Source: Flavobacteriales bacterium UBA6770 (GTDB taxonomy: Bacteria > Bacteroidota > Bacteroidia > Flavobacteriales_G > Salibacteraceae). Taken from it: a DNA stretch of 64,000 nt. How positions within the stretch are numbered: position 1 is the stretch's first letter; every line of letters starts with the position of its first letter. The notes under the pieces were generated by a model that saw nothing but the letters and a program-made list of their open reading frames with translations, searched no databases and was not told where the DNA came from. A program made the translations under genes and the position numbers. Location of the stretch: assembly GCA_905181875.1 (NCBI GenBank), contig CAJIZH010000003.1, positions 992,001-1,056,000 on the forward strand, read 5' to 3'. Shown piece after piece: positions 1-8,629 of this stretch.

Positions 1-1
1 T

Positions 2-685
2 GAACTTTCTATTTTCACGCTTACCGATGGAGAGAACTATGTAGTTCTCCCAGAAGCAAAAGACTATAAGCGTATTCATGATGGTGATAAAGGCCTAAAT
101 ACAGGAGGCATGGGAGCTGTTTCTCCGGTACCATTTGCTCAAGGAGAGTTTCTTGAAAAGGTAAATGAGAAAATCATTAAACCTACCATGGCCGGTATTC
201 ATGCTGAAGGTTACGATTACAGTGGCTTTGTATTTTTCGGTCTAATTAATAAAGGCGGAGAGCCATATGTTATTGAATACAATGTACGAATGGGTGATCC
301 TGAAACGGAAGTTGTATTACCGCGTATTGATGAGGATTTACTAAAACTTTGTGCTGACGCAGCTGCTGGAAAGCTAAAAAGCAGGCCTTTAAATCTCTTG
401 TCGCAAACTGCTTTAACGGTTATGTTGGTTTCAGGTGGTTATCCGGAATCATATGAAAAGGGTAAAGAAATTTCAGGCTTAGAAATAATAAAAGATGGGC
501 TTTTAGTTCATGCAGGCACTAAGCATGAAAACAAGCAAATATTTACATCTGGAGGTCGCGTGATAAGTTGCACTGCTTTTGGAAACAGTTTAGAAGCGGC
601 ACAAAAAAAGGCTTACCAAATGGCAAGCCTTATATCTTTTCAAAAGAAGTTTTACCGAAAGGACATCGGAAACGATCTTCTTTAA
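2..685 (+). CDS. purD: Phosphoribosylamine-glycine ligase, C-terminal part (cut by window start)
   Basis: The reading frame is open from base 2, so this is the last 227 or so residues of PurD (whole enzymes are about 425 residues). PurD joins glycine to 5-phosphoribosylamine with ATP in de novo purine synthesis, in the cytoplasm. The visible part includes the ATP-grasp stretch LNTGGMGAVSPVP and the metal/ATP-binding NVRMGDPETEV, followed by the C-terminal domain. An internal ATG at 110 is not the start, because upstream codons read clearly as PurD (LPEAKDYKRIHDGDKG). The small DUF6341 gene follows on the other strand after 7 bases. Confidence 0.95.
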   Translation, partial: ELSIFTLTDGENYVVLPEAKDYKRIHDGDKGLNTGGMGAVSPVPFAQGEFLEKVNEKIIKPTMAGIHAEGYDYSGFVFFGLINKGGEPYVIEYNVRMGDPETEVVLPRIDEDLLKLCADAAAGKLKSRPLNLLSQTALTVMLVSGGYPESYEKGKEISGLEIIKDGLLVHAGTKHENKQIFTSGGRVISCTAFGNSLEAAQKKAYQMASLISFQKKFYRKDIGNDLL

Positions 686-692
686 TCACGAT

Positions 693-878
693 TTATTCTG
701 CTGTTGGATTGTCTTTTGTTGCTGCAGATGCCTTCATTAATTGAAGTACCCACAATATCAACATAGATATTCCGACAACTATAATGAAGTAATTAAAAGG
801 ATTCCCTAATACCTCTAAGCCTTCAAATGCCCACCAAAAAAAGTCTCCTAGACTATAAATCATTTTATTCCAATCCAT
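693..878 (-). CDS. Small membrane protein, DUF6341-like
   Basis: A 61-residue protein beginning MDWNKMIYSLGDFFWWAFE with one hydrophobic helix at about 29-48 and a short polar tail. It resembles the short flavobacterial DUF6341 proteins, which are commonly found between purD and a DUF6427 membrane protein, as here. Function unknown. The family call rests on recall of the N-terminal pattern and the neighbourhood. It is divergent from the DUF6427 gene. Confidence 0.7.
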   Translation of the reverse strand: MDWNKMIYSLGDFFWWAFEGLEVLGNPFNYFIIVVGISMLILWVLQLMKASAATKDNPTAE

Positions 879-944
879 GATACTGCTATTTAGACAACAA
901 ATTTATAATTTGTAGATAAACAGTTGTTATGAATTTGGGCTTTT

Positions 945-952
945 TACCTTTG
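945..952 (+). promoter_or_regulatory. Bacteroidota -7 element TACCTTTG, leaderless start
   Basis: A perfect TAnnTTTG match lies only 4 nt before the ATG at 957. With transcription starting a few bases past the element, the DUF6427 mRNA would begin at or next to its start codon. Confidence 0.6.
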
Positions 953-956
953 GCAG

Positions 957-1913
957 ATGCTTCCTAGGGCACTTAAGAAAAACACACCTCAAAGTATTTC
1001 AATAGCAATATTGTATGCACTGCCTTTTCTTGTCCTTATTTTACTGCAAGATGTAAAGCCATATGACTGGACAGGAGAAAGTAATTTGAGTGTTTATTTA
1101 AACCCTATAAATAATTATATCTGGTTAAATAGGCTTTTAGGCGTGAGCTTGTTACTTACTACCTCATTATACGCGCAGTTTGTTTTTTACAAATACAGAC
1201 TGTTTGCCAAAGGGAATCAATTTGCTTTTATTGTAAGTTTTGCTTTGTTATCATGTGGTAGTTATGCAGGTACAATAGCACCTTGGGTTCTGGGAGGTGT
1301 ACTGCTAATTCGACTGATTGATCGAAGCTTCGAAATTCAAAGGTCCAACAACCCTAATATGATCATTTTAGAAGCCTCATTTACTGCAGGCGTTTTATGG
1401 ATGATTTCAAGTGAGTTTATATGGGTTTTTCCAATAATAATTGTTGCCTATTTATATTCTGGAAGTCTACAGATTAAAGGGTTTGTAATAAGCTTATTTG
1501 GTTTTGTATTGCCGTTTTATTTTCTGATTTGTTTGAACTATTTGTTTGGATTTAATGTTGTTGTAGATGCCTCAGTTCACCTTCCACGTTATGTTATACC
1601 AAGTACCTTAAGGGAGTTTGTATTATTAGGAGGATGTTTGCTCGTATTATTAATTGGTTTCAGATACCTCTCCAAGGCAATAATAATAAATAAGGTGATT
1701 ATTAAAAATCACCTAGTACTTTTGATTGGTAGTACAGTATTGTGTGTGGTTTCAGCATCTTTATCTGCATTTAGTTTTGGAGATATAATTGTTGGCGGCT
1801 TTCCCGCATTCGGAGTATTATTAGGCCTCTATTTTCTAAATGCGAGTAAAGTTTGGTTAATGGAAATCACATTTTTTATTTGGTATGGCTCAGTACTTTT
1901 CTTTTTGATTTAA
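957..1913 (+). CDS. Polytopic membrane protein, DUF6427-like
   Basis: A 318-residue protein with about nine hydrophobic segments spread over its length and no soluble domain. The opening LPRALKKNTPQSISIA and the overall plan match the DUF6427 integral membrane family found near purD and DUF6341 in flavobacteria. The role is unknown. No ribosome-binding site is visible, and the -7 element sits directly upstream of the ATG. Confidence is high that it is a gene and moderate for the family. Confidence 0.8.
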   Translation: MLPRALKKNTPQSISIAILYALPFLVLILLQDVKPYDWTGESNLSVYLNPINNYIWLNRLLGVSLLLTTSLYAQFVFYKYRLFAKGNQFAFIVSFALLSCGSYAGTIAPWVLGGVLLIRLIDRSFEIQRSNNPNMIILEASFTAGVLWMISSEFIWVFPIIIVAYLYSGSLQIKGFVISLFGFVLPFYFLICLNYLFGFNVVVDASVHLPRYVIPSTLREFVLLGGCLLVLLIGFRYLSKAIIINKVIIKNHLVLLIGSTVLCVVSASLSAFSFGDIIVGGFPAFGVLLGLYFLNASKVWLMEITFFIWYGSVLFFLI

Positions 1914-1976
1914 GTAAGACATAATTTAAAACCAACCGCTTACATGCTCTTAACTAAAATTTTGAACCTATTCTTT

Positions 1977-1984
1977 TAAATTTG
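1977..1984 (+). promoter_or_regulatory. -7 element TAAATTTG, leaderless start
   Basis: TAAATTTG lies 5 nt before the ATG at 1990 and likely drives the 1990-7745 gene run. Confidence 0.6.
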
Positions 1985-1989
1985 CAATT

Positions 1990-3087
1990 ATGAAGAATTT
2001 ATACTCAATAATTCAATTGGCACTAGTCATTATGATCGCTGGTTTCTTATCAACTAGCTGCAAAAAAAGTTGTGATGATGGTAAAAAAAATCAAAAAGAG
2101 GAAGAGATTGATTGTGGAGGTCCTTGCAGGCCCTGTTCAGATTGTTCGGACGGAGTTCAAAGTGGAAGCGAAACAGGAGTAGATTGCGGAGGAGACTGTG
2201 CTTCATGTGCCTCAGTTTATCAATTCAAAAAAGTAGTCTCAGGAACGACTTCTGCTTTAAAAAAGGTAGATTGTTTTGGTTCAAATTGTGCTGCGATTGG
2301 TGAAGGAGGGTTAATATTGATAAGCTTGGATAAAGGAGTAACATGGAATGCTGTAAGTTCAGGATCGTCTAATGAATTGTTTGGAGTTAACGTCTATGAA
2401 AAGACAATTTTTATTACTGGAGAAAATGGTTTGATTAAAAAATCTACCGATTTAGGACAGTCGTTTACTGATATAGTTATTCGCAATAGAGATAAAGTTC
2501 AATGGAATGGGGTCCTGTTTTTTAATAATGATACAGGAATAGTTTGTGGAAGTAAATTGTCTATTTCATTCACAAATGATGGTGGAGTAACATGGAAAAG
2601 TTCAAAGTATTCTTTCGATTCACAACGAAGTTTCTATGGCTTTTCTGCACCAGCAAAAAACGCCTTGTATGCCGTTGGAGACAATAATATTCAGTTATCA
2701 TCAGATTTTGGTGAGAATTGGAATCAAATCTCATTGTCAAATGACAACCCAGATATAAAAAATCTAACAGATGTCTATTATGCTTCTTCTACGAGAGCTT
2801 TTATTACAGGAGAATCATCAATGTTGTTTTCAAATAATTCAATAGAGTGGTATGACAAAGCACTTTACACATCGTTTGGAGGACTTTCATTTGGTACAAA
2901 TAATGGACTATATGCTGGTCGTGATGTAGAGAATGAGAGGGGGAAAATTCTCGAAACACTGGACTCGGGAGTTACCTGGAGGCAAATACCTCTGCTCAAT
3001 GAGAGCGTCCGTTTCAACGATTGTTTTATTATTGATGAATCAAATTCAATAATAATTGGTGAAGGAGGAACTATCCTTCGCCGTTAA
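1990..3087 (+). CDS. Lipoprotein with Cys-rich repeats and YCF48/BNR-like beta-propeller
   Basis: 365 residues. A lipoprotein signal peptide ends at about FLSTSC24, so the protein should be membrane anchored outside the cytoplasm. Next come two Cys-rich units (EEIDCGGPCRPC and ETGVDCGGDCASC, residues 38-73), a repeat type common on secreted Bacteroidota proteins. The rest carries repeats such as SLDKGVTWNAV, STDLGQSF and TNDGGVTWKSS, typical of BNR/YCF48-like propellers. Ligand unknown. It is first in a tight run ahead of gpsA (12 nt gap), but nothing suggests a shared function with that enzyme. Confidence 0.85.
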   Translation: MKNLYSIIQLALVIMIAGFLSTSCKKSCDDGKKNQKEEEIDCGGPCRPCSDCSDGVQSGSETGVDCGGDCASCASVYQFKKVVSGTTSALKKVDCFGSNCAAIGEGGLILISLDKGVTWNAVSSGSSNELFGVNVYEKTIFITGENGLIKKSTDLGQSFTDIVIRNRDKVQWNGVLFFNNDTGIVCGSKLSISFTNDGGVTWKSSKYSFDSQRSFYGFSAPAKNALYAVGDNNIQLSSDFGENWNQISLSNDNPDIKNLTDVYYASSTRAFITGESSMLFSNNSIEWYDKALYTSFGGLSFGTNNGLYAGRDVENERGKILETLDSGVTWRQIPLLNESVRFNDCFIIDESNSIIIGEGGTILRR

Positions 3088-3099
3088 AACAGAATAAAT

Positions 3100-4089
3100 A
3101 TGCGTACTGTAGGTATTATTGGTGGCGGTAGCTGGGCAACAGCTTTGGCAAAAATACTAACCGAAAATTTAGTTTCTTTTCATTGGTGGATGCGGAACGT
3201 GGCTTCTGTGGAGCATTTCAACCAATTTCACAGGAACCCGAATTATCTTTCATCAGTTCACTTTTTGGGTGATAAAATCAATGTTACAACAGATTTACGT
3301 CAAGTAGTTGATGCTTGCGATGTGCTTATCATTGCTACTCCTTCTGCTTTTTTGAATGATGTATTTAAGGATTTTGATAAAACGGGAATGGAAAATAAGA
3401 TCATCTTTTCTGCCGTAAAGGGAATTATTCCGGAATATCATGCTATACCCGCCAAATTCATTCACAAACAATTTAGAACTCCATATTCTCAAATTGGAAT
3501 AATCTGTGGCCCTTGTCATGCGGAGGAAGTTGCACTGGAACGGCTTTCTTATTTAACGATAGCATGCGAAACAGAAAGTTATGCTCAGGAAATGGCTAAA
3601 ATGCTTGCTTGCCGGTACATCAAGACTACTGTGAGTGAAGATTTGTTTGGCTCAGAATTATCCGCTATTTTGAAAAATGTTTATGCCGTTGCTAGCGGTA
3701 TTTGTCATGGACTGGGTTACGGAGATAACTTTCAGGCGGTACTCATATCCAACGCAATTCAGGAAATTAATCGGTTTGTTGATGCTGTTAGTCCAGTGCA
3801 TAGGGACGTGCAATCTTCTGCATATCTTGGTGATTTGCTTGTTACTGCTTATAGTCAATACAGTCGCAATAGAACATTTGGGAGCATGATCGGAAGAGGT
3901 TATTCAGTGCGGTCAGCGCAGTTTGAAATGAACATGGTTGCAGAAGGTTATTATGCCGCAAAGGGAATTATTGAAATCAATAAAAAGTTTGGTGTAGAAA
4001 TTCCAATTTGCGCTTCGGTATATCGGATTTTATACGAAAGAATGTCTCCAACAATTGAGATGAAATTATTGGCTGACAAGCTATCTTAA
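3100..4089 (+). CDS. gpsA: NAD(P)H-dependent glycerol-3-phosphate dehydrogenase
   Basis: 329 residues, the normal GpsA length. It reduces dihydroxyacetone phosphate to sn-glycerol 3-phosphate, the backbone for phospholipids. The N-terminal Rossmann motif is IIGGGSWATALA (residues 5-16). The C-terminal domain shows the catalytic-Lys region (LKNVYAVASG) and the family signature GDLLVTAYSQYSRNRTFG. It is co-directional with the neighbours and only 19 nt before the S9 peptidase. plsX and plsC elsewhere in the window use its product. Confidence 0.95.
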   Translation: MRTVGIIGGGSWATALAKILTENLVSFHWWMRNVASVEHFNQFHRNPNYLSSVHFLGDKINVTTDLRQVVDACDVLIIATPSAFLNDVFKDFDKTGMENKIIFSAVKGIIPEYHAIPAKFIHKQFRTPYSQIGIICGPCHAEEVALERLSYLTIACETESYAQEMAKMLACRYIKTTVSEDLFGSELSAILKNVYAVASGICHGLGYGDNFQAVLISNAIQEINRFVDAVSPVHRDVQSSAYLGDLLVTAYSQYSRNRTFGSMIGRGYSVRSAQFEMNMVAEGYYAAKGIIEINKKFGVEIPICASVYRILYERMSPTIEMKLLADKLS

Positions 4090-4108
4090 CTACAAAAATT
4101 CACGAATT

Positions 4109-6133
4109 ATGAGAAAATTACTTTTGACCTTTTTAGCGATTGGTTTTGGGTGTTCAATATCTAATCTTATGGCACAAAGTCCTCTATCAGCTGAAAAACT
4201 TTGGGAGTTAGGAAGAGTAGGCGCTCCAGTAATAGACAATAACAACGGTTATATTTTTTATACCATTAAGCGGTATGATTTGTCTAAAAATTCGGGTCAA
4301 GCGCAAATTTACAGGTCCGATATAAAAGGAAAAAAGATAGAAGCAATTACCAGTGTTGAAGAAGGAATTGGAAACATAATTATTAATCCGGCAACGGGAA
4401 AAGTAGGCTATGTTTTTCAAAGTCAACTTTGGGAAATGAACACCGATGGTTCAGATGCCATGCAGGTAACAGACTTTTCCTTTCCAATAAGTAATGTGAA
4501 GTATAACGCTAAAGGAGATAGAATCTTATTTACCTACTCCATTAGAATTGGTGAGAACCCACCACATGATGATCTAGATAAAAGCAATTTCAAAATTTAC
4601 GATGATCTTATGTTTCGTCATTGGAGTTCTTGGAATGATAACAGTCATTTTCACGCAGCTTATGCATCACTTTCGGAAGCAAAAAACGGAAATGGCATGA
4701 TCGATATTATGGAAGATGAGCCTTTTGATGTTCCAACAAAACCATTTGGAGGATCTGAAGATTTAATTTGGGGCCCAAATGGAAACTCTATCATATACCA
4801 ATGCAAGAAATTGAATGGTTTTGAGTATGCCACTAGCACTGATTCCGATTTGTATATGTACGATTTAGAATCGAAGGAGACTAAAAATATTACACCAAAA
4901 AATCAAGGGTACGATACAAGTCCCGTATTAAGTAAAGATGGAAAAACCTTGGCGTACTTGTCAATGAAGAGAGCTGGATATGAATCTGATAAAAACAACT
5001 TAATGCTGTATTCATTCGAAACAGAAACTCGAGTGAACTTAACCGCAACAAAAGACTTAACCATTTCAGGTTTTGCTTTTGCAAACGAAAAAAACGTCAT
5101 CTGGGTTTCTTCTCCTAATATGGGGACCTATAAAATTTGGAAGTTAACTCACGATGGGTCGACAGCTAAGACGATTGAGACATTAACTAACGATGTAATA
5201 GATTATCGCTCAGTAATGACCTTGGGAGCTGAATTGGTTGTTTCTGGAATGAGTATGAACAGAGCAACGGAGTATTATATTCTTAACCCAGTATCAAAGA
5301 AAAAGCGTGCTTTAACTCATGTGAATGATGATCATTACAAAACGATTTCAAAGAGCAAGGTAGAGTCGAGAATGATAAAAACCACGGATGGAAAAGAAAT
5401 GCTGACTTGGGTTATTTATCCGCCCGATTTTGATTCAACTAAGAAATATCCAACCATTCTATATTGTCAAGGCGGACCTCAAAGTATGGTATCTCAGTTT
5501 TATTCATTCCGATGGAATTTTCAACTAATGGCTGCCAACGGCTATATCATTGTTGCTCCAAACCGAAGGGGTCTGCCTGGATTTGGACAAGCTTGGAATG
5601 AAAAAATTAGCAAGGATTGGGGAGGGCAATCTATTCAAGATTATCTATCTGCAATTGACGAAGTTGCAAAAGAACCATATGTAGACAATGCTAGGCTAGG
5701 TGCAATCGGCGCAAGTTATGGTGGATATAGTGTTTACTATCTAGCAGGAGTTCACAACAAACGTTTCAAGACCTTTATATCTCATTGTGGTTTATTCAAC
5801 TTAGAAAGCTGGTATGGAAGTACTGAAGAGTTGTTTTTTGCCAATTTCGATATTGGTGGTCCTTATTGGAAGGTTCCAAAACCTAAGAGTTACGACGCGT
5901 TTTCACCCCACAAAAAAGTTCAAAACTGGGATACGCCTTTAATGGTAATTCACGGGGGAAAAGATTTTAGAGTGCCAGAAACGCAAGGAATGGAAGCATA
6001 TACTGCTGCTCGTTCGATGGGGCTTAAAAGCAGATTTCTTTATTTTCCAGAAGAGAGCCACTGGGTGTTAAGCCCTCAAAATGGATTGGTTTGGCATAGA
6101 GAGTTTTTTAAATGGCTTGAAGAAACTTTGTAA
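4109..6133 (+). CDS. Secreted S9 family serine peptidase (prolyl oligopeptidase / acylaminoacyl peptidase type)
   Basis: 674 residues. A signal peptide (about 1-22, ending LMAQ) implies export. An N-terminal beta-propeller of WD40/PD40-like blades (about 50-400) leads into an alpha/beta-hydrolase domain. The catalytic triad is visible: Ser536 in GASYGGY, Asp619 in HGGKDFRVP and His651 in EESHWVL. Family members cleave short peptides, often dipeptides or acyl-amino acids. The exact specificity cannot be read from sequence. It is followed 3 nt later by a small conserved gene. Confidence 0.92.
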   Translation: MRKLLLTFLAIGFGCSISNLMAQSPLSAEKLWELGRVGAPVIDNNNGYIFYTIKRYDLSKNSGQAQIYRSDIKGKKIEAITSVEEGIGNIIINPATGKVGYVFQSQLWEMNTDGSDAMQVTDFSFPISNVKYNAKGDRILFTYSIRIGENPPHDDLDKSNFKIYDDLMFRHWSSWNDNSHFHAAYASLSEAKNGNGMIDIMEDEPFDVPTKPFGGSEDLIWGPNGNSIIYQCKKLNGFEYATSTDSDLYMYDLESKETKNITPKNQGYDTSPVLSKDGKTLAYLSMKRAGYESDKNNLMLYSFETETRVNLTATKDLTISGFAFANEKNVIWVSSPNMGTYKIWKLTHDGSTAKTIETLTNDVIDYRSVMTLGAELVVSGMSMNRATEYYILNPVSKKKRALTHVNDDHYKTISKSKVESRMIKTTDGKEMLTWVIYPPDFDSTKKYPTILYCQGGPQSMVSQFYSFRWNFQLMAANGYIIVAPNRRGLPGFGQAWNEKISKDWGGQSIQDYLSAIDEVAKEPYVDNARLGAIGASYGGYSVYYLAGVHNKRFKTFISHCGLFNLESWYGSTEELFFANFDIGGPYWKVPKPKSYDAFSPHKKVQNWDTPLMVIHGGKDFRVPETQGMEAYTAARSMGLKSRFLYFPEESHWVLSPQNGLVWHREFFKWLEETL

Positions 6134-6136
6134 GCT

Positions 6137-6538
6137 TTGATAAAAGACATTGATTTTCCAGAGATAAAAGGCGTTTCCATTGCAATTGTGCATTCTCGCG
6201 TTGATGATAACGACCATTGGATGGTTACTGTTATCAATGAGAATAAGTTTCCAATTGAAAACTTAATGGTTGTGAGTAAGGGATACGGAACGGTTAAAGA
6301 TGAGCAGGTAAAAACAAGTACGTTACGTCGGTCTTTTGAAACAGTACCAGCTAATGGAACACAACAAGTTGAGCCAATAATTGAGGAGGTGTTCGGCCTT
6401 ACGAATGAATACTGGTTGAGTTTTTATACGAAGGAAAAGCTATTTGATAAGAAGTTTGTTTTTACTGCAGGCTCCATTAGTAAACAGTTTTTGGTGAATA
6501 TAGCTATTCTTAATGAACAAGGAATTTTGCATCCATAG
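6137..6538 (+). CDS. Conserved hypothetical protein, Bacteroidota-type
   Basis: A 133-residue soluble protein with no signal peptide and an alternating hydrophobic pattern suggesting a beta-sandwich. The start is TTG at 6137, the only suitable initiator in frame, 3 nt after the S9 peptidase stop. Its stop shares one base with the GTG of the GNAT gene (TAGTG), so translation of the two is probably coupled. I recognise it only as a small conserved protein. No motif indicates function. Confidence 0.75.
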   Translation: MIKDIDFPEIKGVSIAIVHSRVDDNDHWMVTVINENKFPIENLMVVSKGYGTVKDEQVKTSTLRRSFETVPANGTQQVEPIIEEVFGLTNEYWLSFYTKEKLFDKKFVFTAGSISKQFLVNIAILNEQGILHP

Positions 6539-7086
6539 TGTTAACTAACTCTCAATCGAACCAAATACTTCTGCTTGCCAATCTAGCATTTGGAAAAAGC
6601 TACTTAACCAGAGCAACACTCAATAGCTACGATAAATCGGAAAACATTCAGATTATTGTTTCAGGGAAAAACGAAGAAGTTCTAGGCTTTTCTGTAGTGA
6701 TGGTTTTAAGGCCAGAAGAATTTTCAAAGTATTTGTTTCTGAATGTAGAATCGTCCACCGATCAGGAATGGCAGGGCTATCGAAAAATGACCATTGTTAA
6801 TCAGGAATACCAAGGAAAAGGAATTGGATCGGAACTAATTCGAAAGGGAGAAGCTTTTATTCAAACAAAAAGCAAAACTGTCTTTTCTTCTATTTGGTGC
6901 AATGGCAAGGAGGCTAAAATGACTAATCTACTGGATAAAAACGGCTATCAGTTTATAGAAAAAAGAGCCAATTATTGGAAAAGTGACAGCCTAGAGAAAC
7001 GTTACAATTGTGCTATTTGTGGTGCTCCTCCCTGTAAATGTGCTGCATTGATTTATAAAAAGAACCTTACTTTGGTGGAACAATGA
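6538..7086 (+). CDS. GNAT-family N-acetyltransferase with C-terminal Cys cluster
   Basis: 182 residues, GTG start. The acetyl-CoA binding motif is YQGKGIGSELI (91-101), preceded by the expected beta-strand KMTIV. After the GNAT core there is a Cys cluster, C158xxC161xxxxC166xC168, which looks like a small metal site and is not part of the standard fold. The stop overlaps the ATG of the PP-loop gene by 4 nt (ATGA). This strongly suggests a joint pathway, possibly acylation and nucleobase or amide chemistry on one substrate. Substrate unknown. Confidence 0.85.
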   Translation: MLTNSQSNQILLLANLAFGKSYLTRATLNSYDKSENIQIIVSGKNEEVLGFSVVMVLRPEEFSKYLFLNVESSTDQEWQGYRKMTIVNQEYQGKGIGSELIRKGEAFIQTKSKTVFSSIWCNGKEAKMTNLLDKNGYQFIEKRANYWKSDSLEKRYNCAICGAPPCKCAALIYKKNLTLVEQ

Positions 7087-7745
7087 GACTAGATTATTTT
7101 AAGGAAAAATTTGATGCTATTGTACCACTTTCTGGAGGTATTGATAGCGCCGCTGCACTTTTCAAAGTTTTATCTGAGAATCCGAATAAAAAATATTTGG
7201 TTTTCAGAATTGATATGGTACACGGTACCAGCGGTAACAGAACAACTCGTGAAGCCATGGCAACCGAGAAAATATTGAACTGGCTAGAAGAAAATGGGCA
7301 CCATAATTTTGGGTTTCGTGAATTGCGTATTGATTATTCCGCTTTGGGAATGACTCCACCGGTTTGGGATAGTGAAGTTGTGAATTTTGCTGCAAGCCTC
7401 GTTATACAGGCAAAACCAGAAATTTCTGAATTTGTAGAAGGAGCAATTCAAGATGATTATTTGGAAAAAGGGTTTGCCGAAAGATTAGATAAAATTGAAA
7501 AGATCTTGCGCCTGCACACTGGAAAATCAGCCGAAGAACTAGAAATTTATTTTCCTCTAAAAGAGAAATCTAAAGTGGAGGTAATGCGAATGCTACCAGA
7601 GGAATTATTAAACTTGACGTGGAGCTGCAGGTACCCAAAGATTGTTAGTCCTTGGGAGTTTGGCCGTTGTCATGAATGCCCTCAATGTGGTGTAATTGAT
7701 AAAGCCATAAAGGCCCACCCGAATGAGTTTCCTCTTGGCTTTTAG
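7083..7745 (+). CDS. PP-loop ATPase of QueC-like (7-cyano-7-deazaguanine synthase-like) type
   Basis: 220 residues. The PP-loop SGGIDS (17-22) binds ATP for adenylation. Near the C-terminus C182, C196, C199 and C202 form a C-x13-CxxCxxC site, close to the zinc site of QueC (C-x8-CxxCxxC). True QueC makes preQ0 for queuosine. No queD, queE or queF is nearby, and the middle of the protein (61-170) does not look like textbook QueC to me. It may be a paralogue activating another acid. It overlaps the GNAT gene by 4 nt. Confidence 0.8.
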   Translation: MRLDYFKEKFDAIVPLSGGIDSAAALFKVLSENPNKKYLVFRIDMVHGTSGNRTTREAMATEKILNWLEENGHHNFGFRELRIDYSALGMTPPVWDSEVVNFAASLVIQAKPEISEFVEGAIQDDYLEKGFAERLDKIEKILRLHTGKSAEELEIYFPLKEKSKVEVMRMLPEELLNLTWSCRYPKIVSPWEFGRCHECPQCGVIDKAIKAHPNEFPLGF

Positions 7746-7766
7746 TTCGCGAGTACTTTTCACTTC

Positions 7767-7787
7767 ATTCCTAATTTGATTGGGAAT
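7767..7787 (+). terminator. Weak hairpin after the QueC-like gene
   Basis: ATTCCTAAT and ATTGGGAAT pair around a 3-nt loop (one G-T pair), followed by TTATTC. It is a modest terminator candidate ending the 1990-7745 run. Confidence 0.35.
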
Positions 7788-7830
7788 TTATTCAACCAAT
7801 TATTAATTTCACGATTCAATATTTACAATT

Positions 7831-8580
7831 ATGAAAACAGTTTTTCTTACAGGCGCAACGTCTGGAATTGGTAAAGCAACGGCTGAACTATTAGCAGCGA
7901 ACGGTTATAATTTAATCCTGACGGGAAGAAGAGAAGAACGCTTGAAAGAACTTCAAGAGCGATTAAGCCATCTTGCAGAGATTCATATTCTAAAGTTTGA
8001 TGTCCGGGAAAAAGAGAACATTCCTGATCTGATTGCTAGCTTACCCGGGCCTTTCAAGAAAATTGATATACTCATTAATAATGCGGGAAACGCTTATGGC
8101 CGAGATCCAATTCATGAAGGGTTAATAGATGATTGGGAAAATATGATTGATATAAACTTGAAAGGAATGCTTTATTTAACCCGAGCAATTTCGCCTCAAA
8201 TGGTTGAACGAAAAAGTGGTCATATATTAAATATTGCTTCATTGGCTGGCCGAGAAACCTATCCAAACGGAGCAGTTTATTGTGCAAGTAAATCGGCGGT
8301 AAAAGCTGCTACTGATGGCATTCGAAAAGACTTGAATCCATATGGAATTAAAGTGAGTTGTATCGACCCAGGTTTGGTCGAAACAGAATTTTCCGAAGTA
8401 CGGTTTCATGGAGATAAAGAAGAAGCTAAAAAAGTCTATCAAGGATATATTCCACTTACTGCTTTTGATGTTGCTGAGACGATTGAATTTGTTTTGAGTC
8501 GACCGCCACACGTAAACATTGCCGATATGCTTATTTTGTGTGCAGATCAAGCATCGAGCACGATTGTAAGGAAGGAATAA
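7831..8580 (+). CDS. Short-chain dehydrogenase/reductase (YdfG-like)
   Basis: 249 residues, the classical SDR length. The cofactor motif is TGATSGIG (7-14), and RREER after strand 2 suggests NADP preference. The structural motif NNAG and the catalytic YCASK are both present. It resembles YdfG-type enzymes that oxidise or reduce 3-hydroxy acids such as L-allo-threonine, malonic semialdehyde or serine. The precise substrate is not readable. It is a stand-alone gene before a glycosyltransferase. Confidence 0.9.
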   Translation: MKTVFLTGATSGIGKATAELLAANGYNLILTGRREERLKELQERLSHLAEIHILKFDVREKENIPDLIASLPGPFKKIDILINNAGNAYGRDPIHEGLIDDWENMIDINLKGMLYLTRAISPQMVERKSGHILNIASLAGRETYPNGAVYCASKSAVKAATDGIRKDLNPYGIKVSCIDPGLVETEFSEVRFHGDKEEAKKVYQGYIPLTAFDVAETIEFVLSRPPHVNIADMLILCADQASSTIVRKE

Positions 8581-8613
8581 ATAAGCAGCTTACTTTAACA
8601 GTTTTACTTCAAT

Positions 8614-8621
8614 TACTTTTG
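8614..8621 (+). promoter_or_regulatory. -7 element TACTTTTG
   Basis: A perfect TAnnTTTG match ends 8 nt before the ATG at 8630, giving a leaderless or almost leaderless transcript for the GT9 gene. Confidence 0.5.
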
Positions 8622-8629
8622 GCGTGTAA

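Noticed and set aside
6538..7745. Deazaguanine-based DNA modification (dpd-like) system
   Set aside because: No DpdA-like transglycosylase, helicase or other dpd gene is present in the window; the PP-loop gene lies among housekeeping genes.
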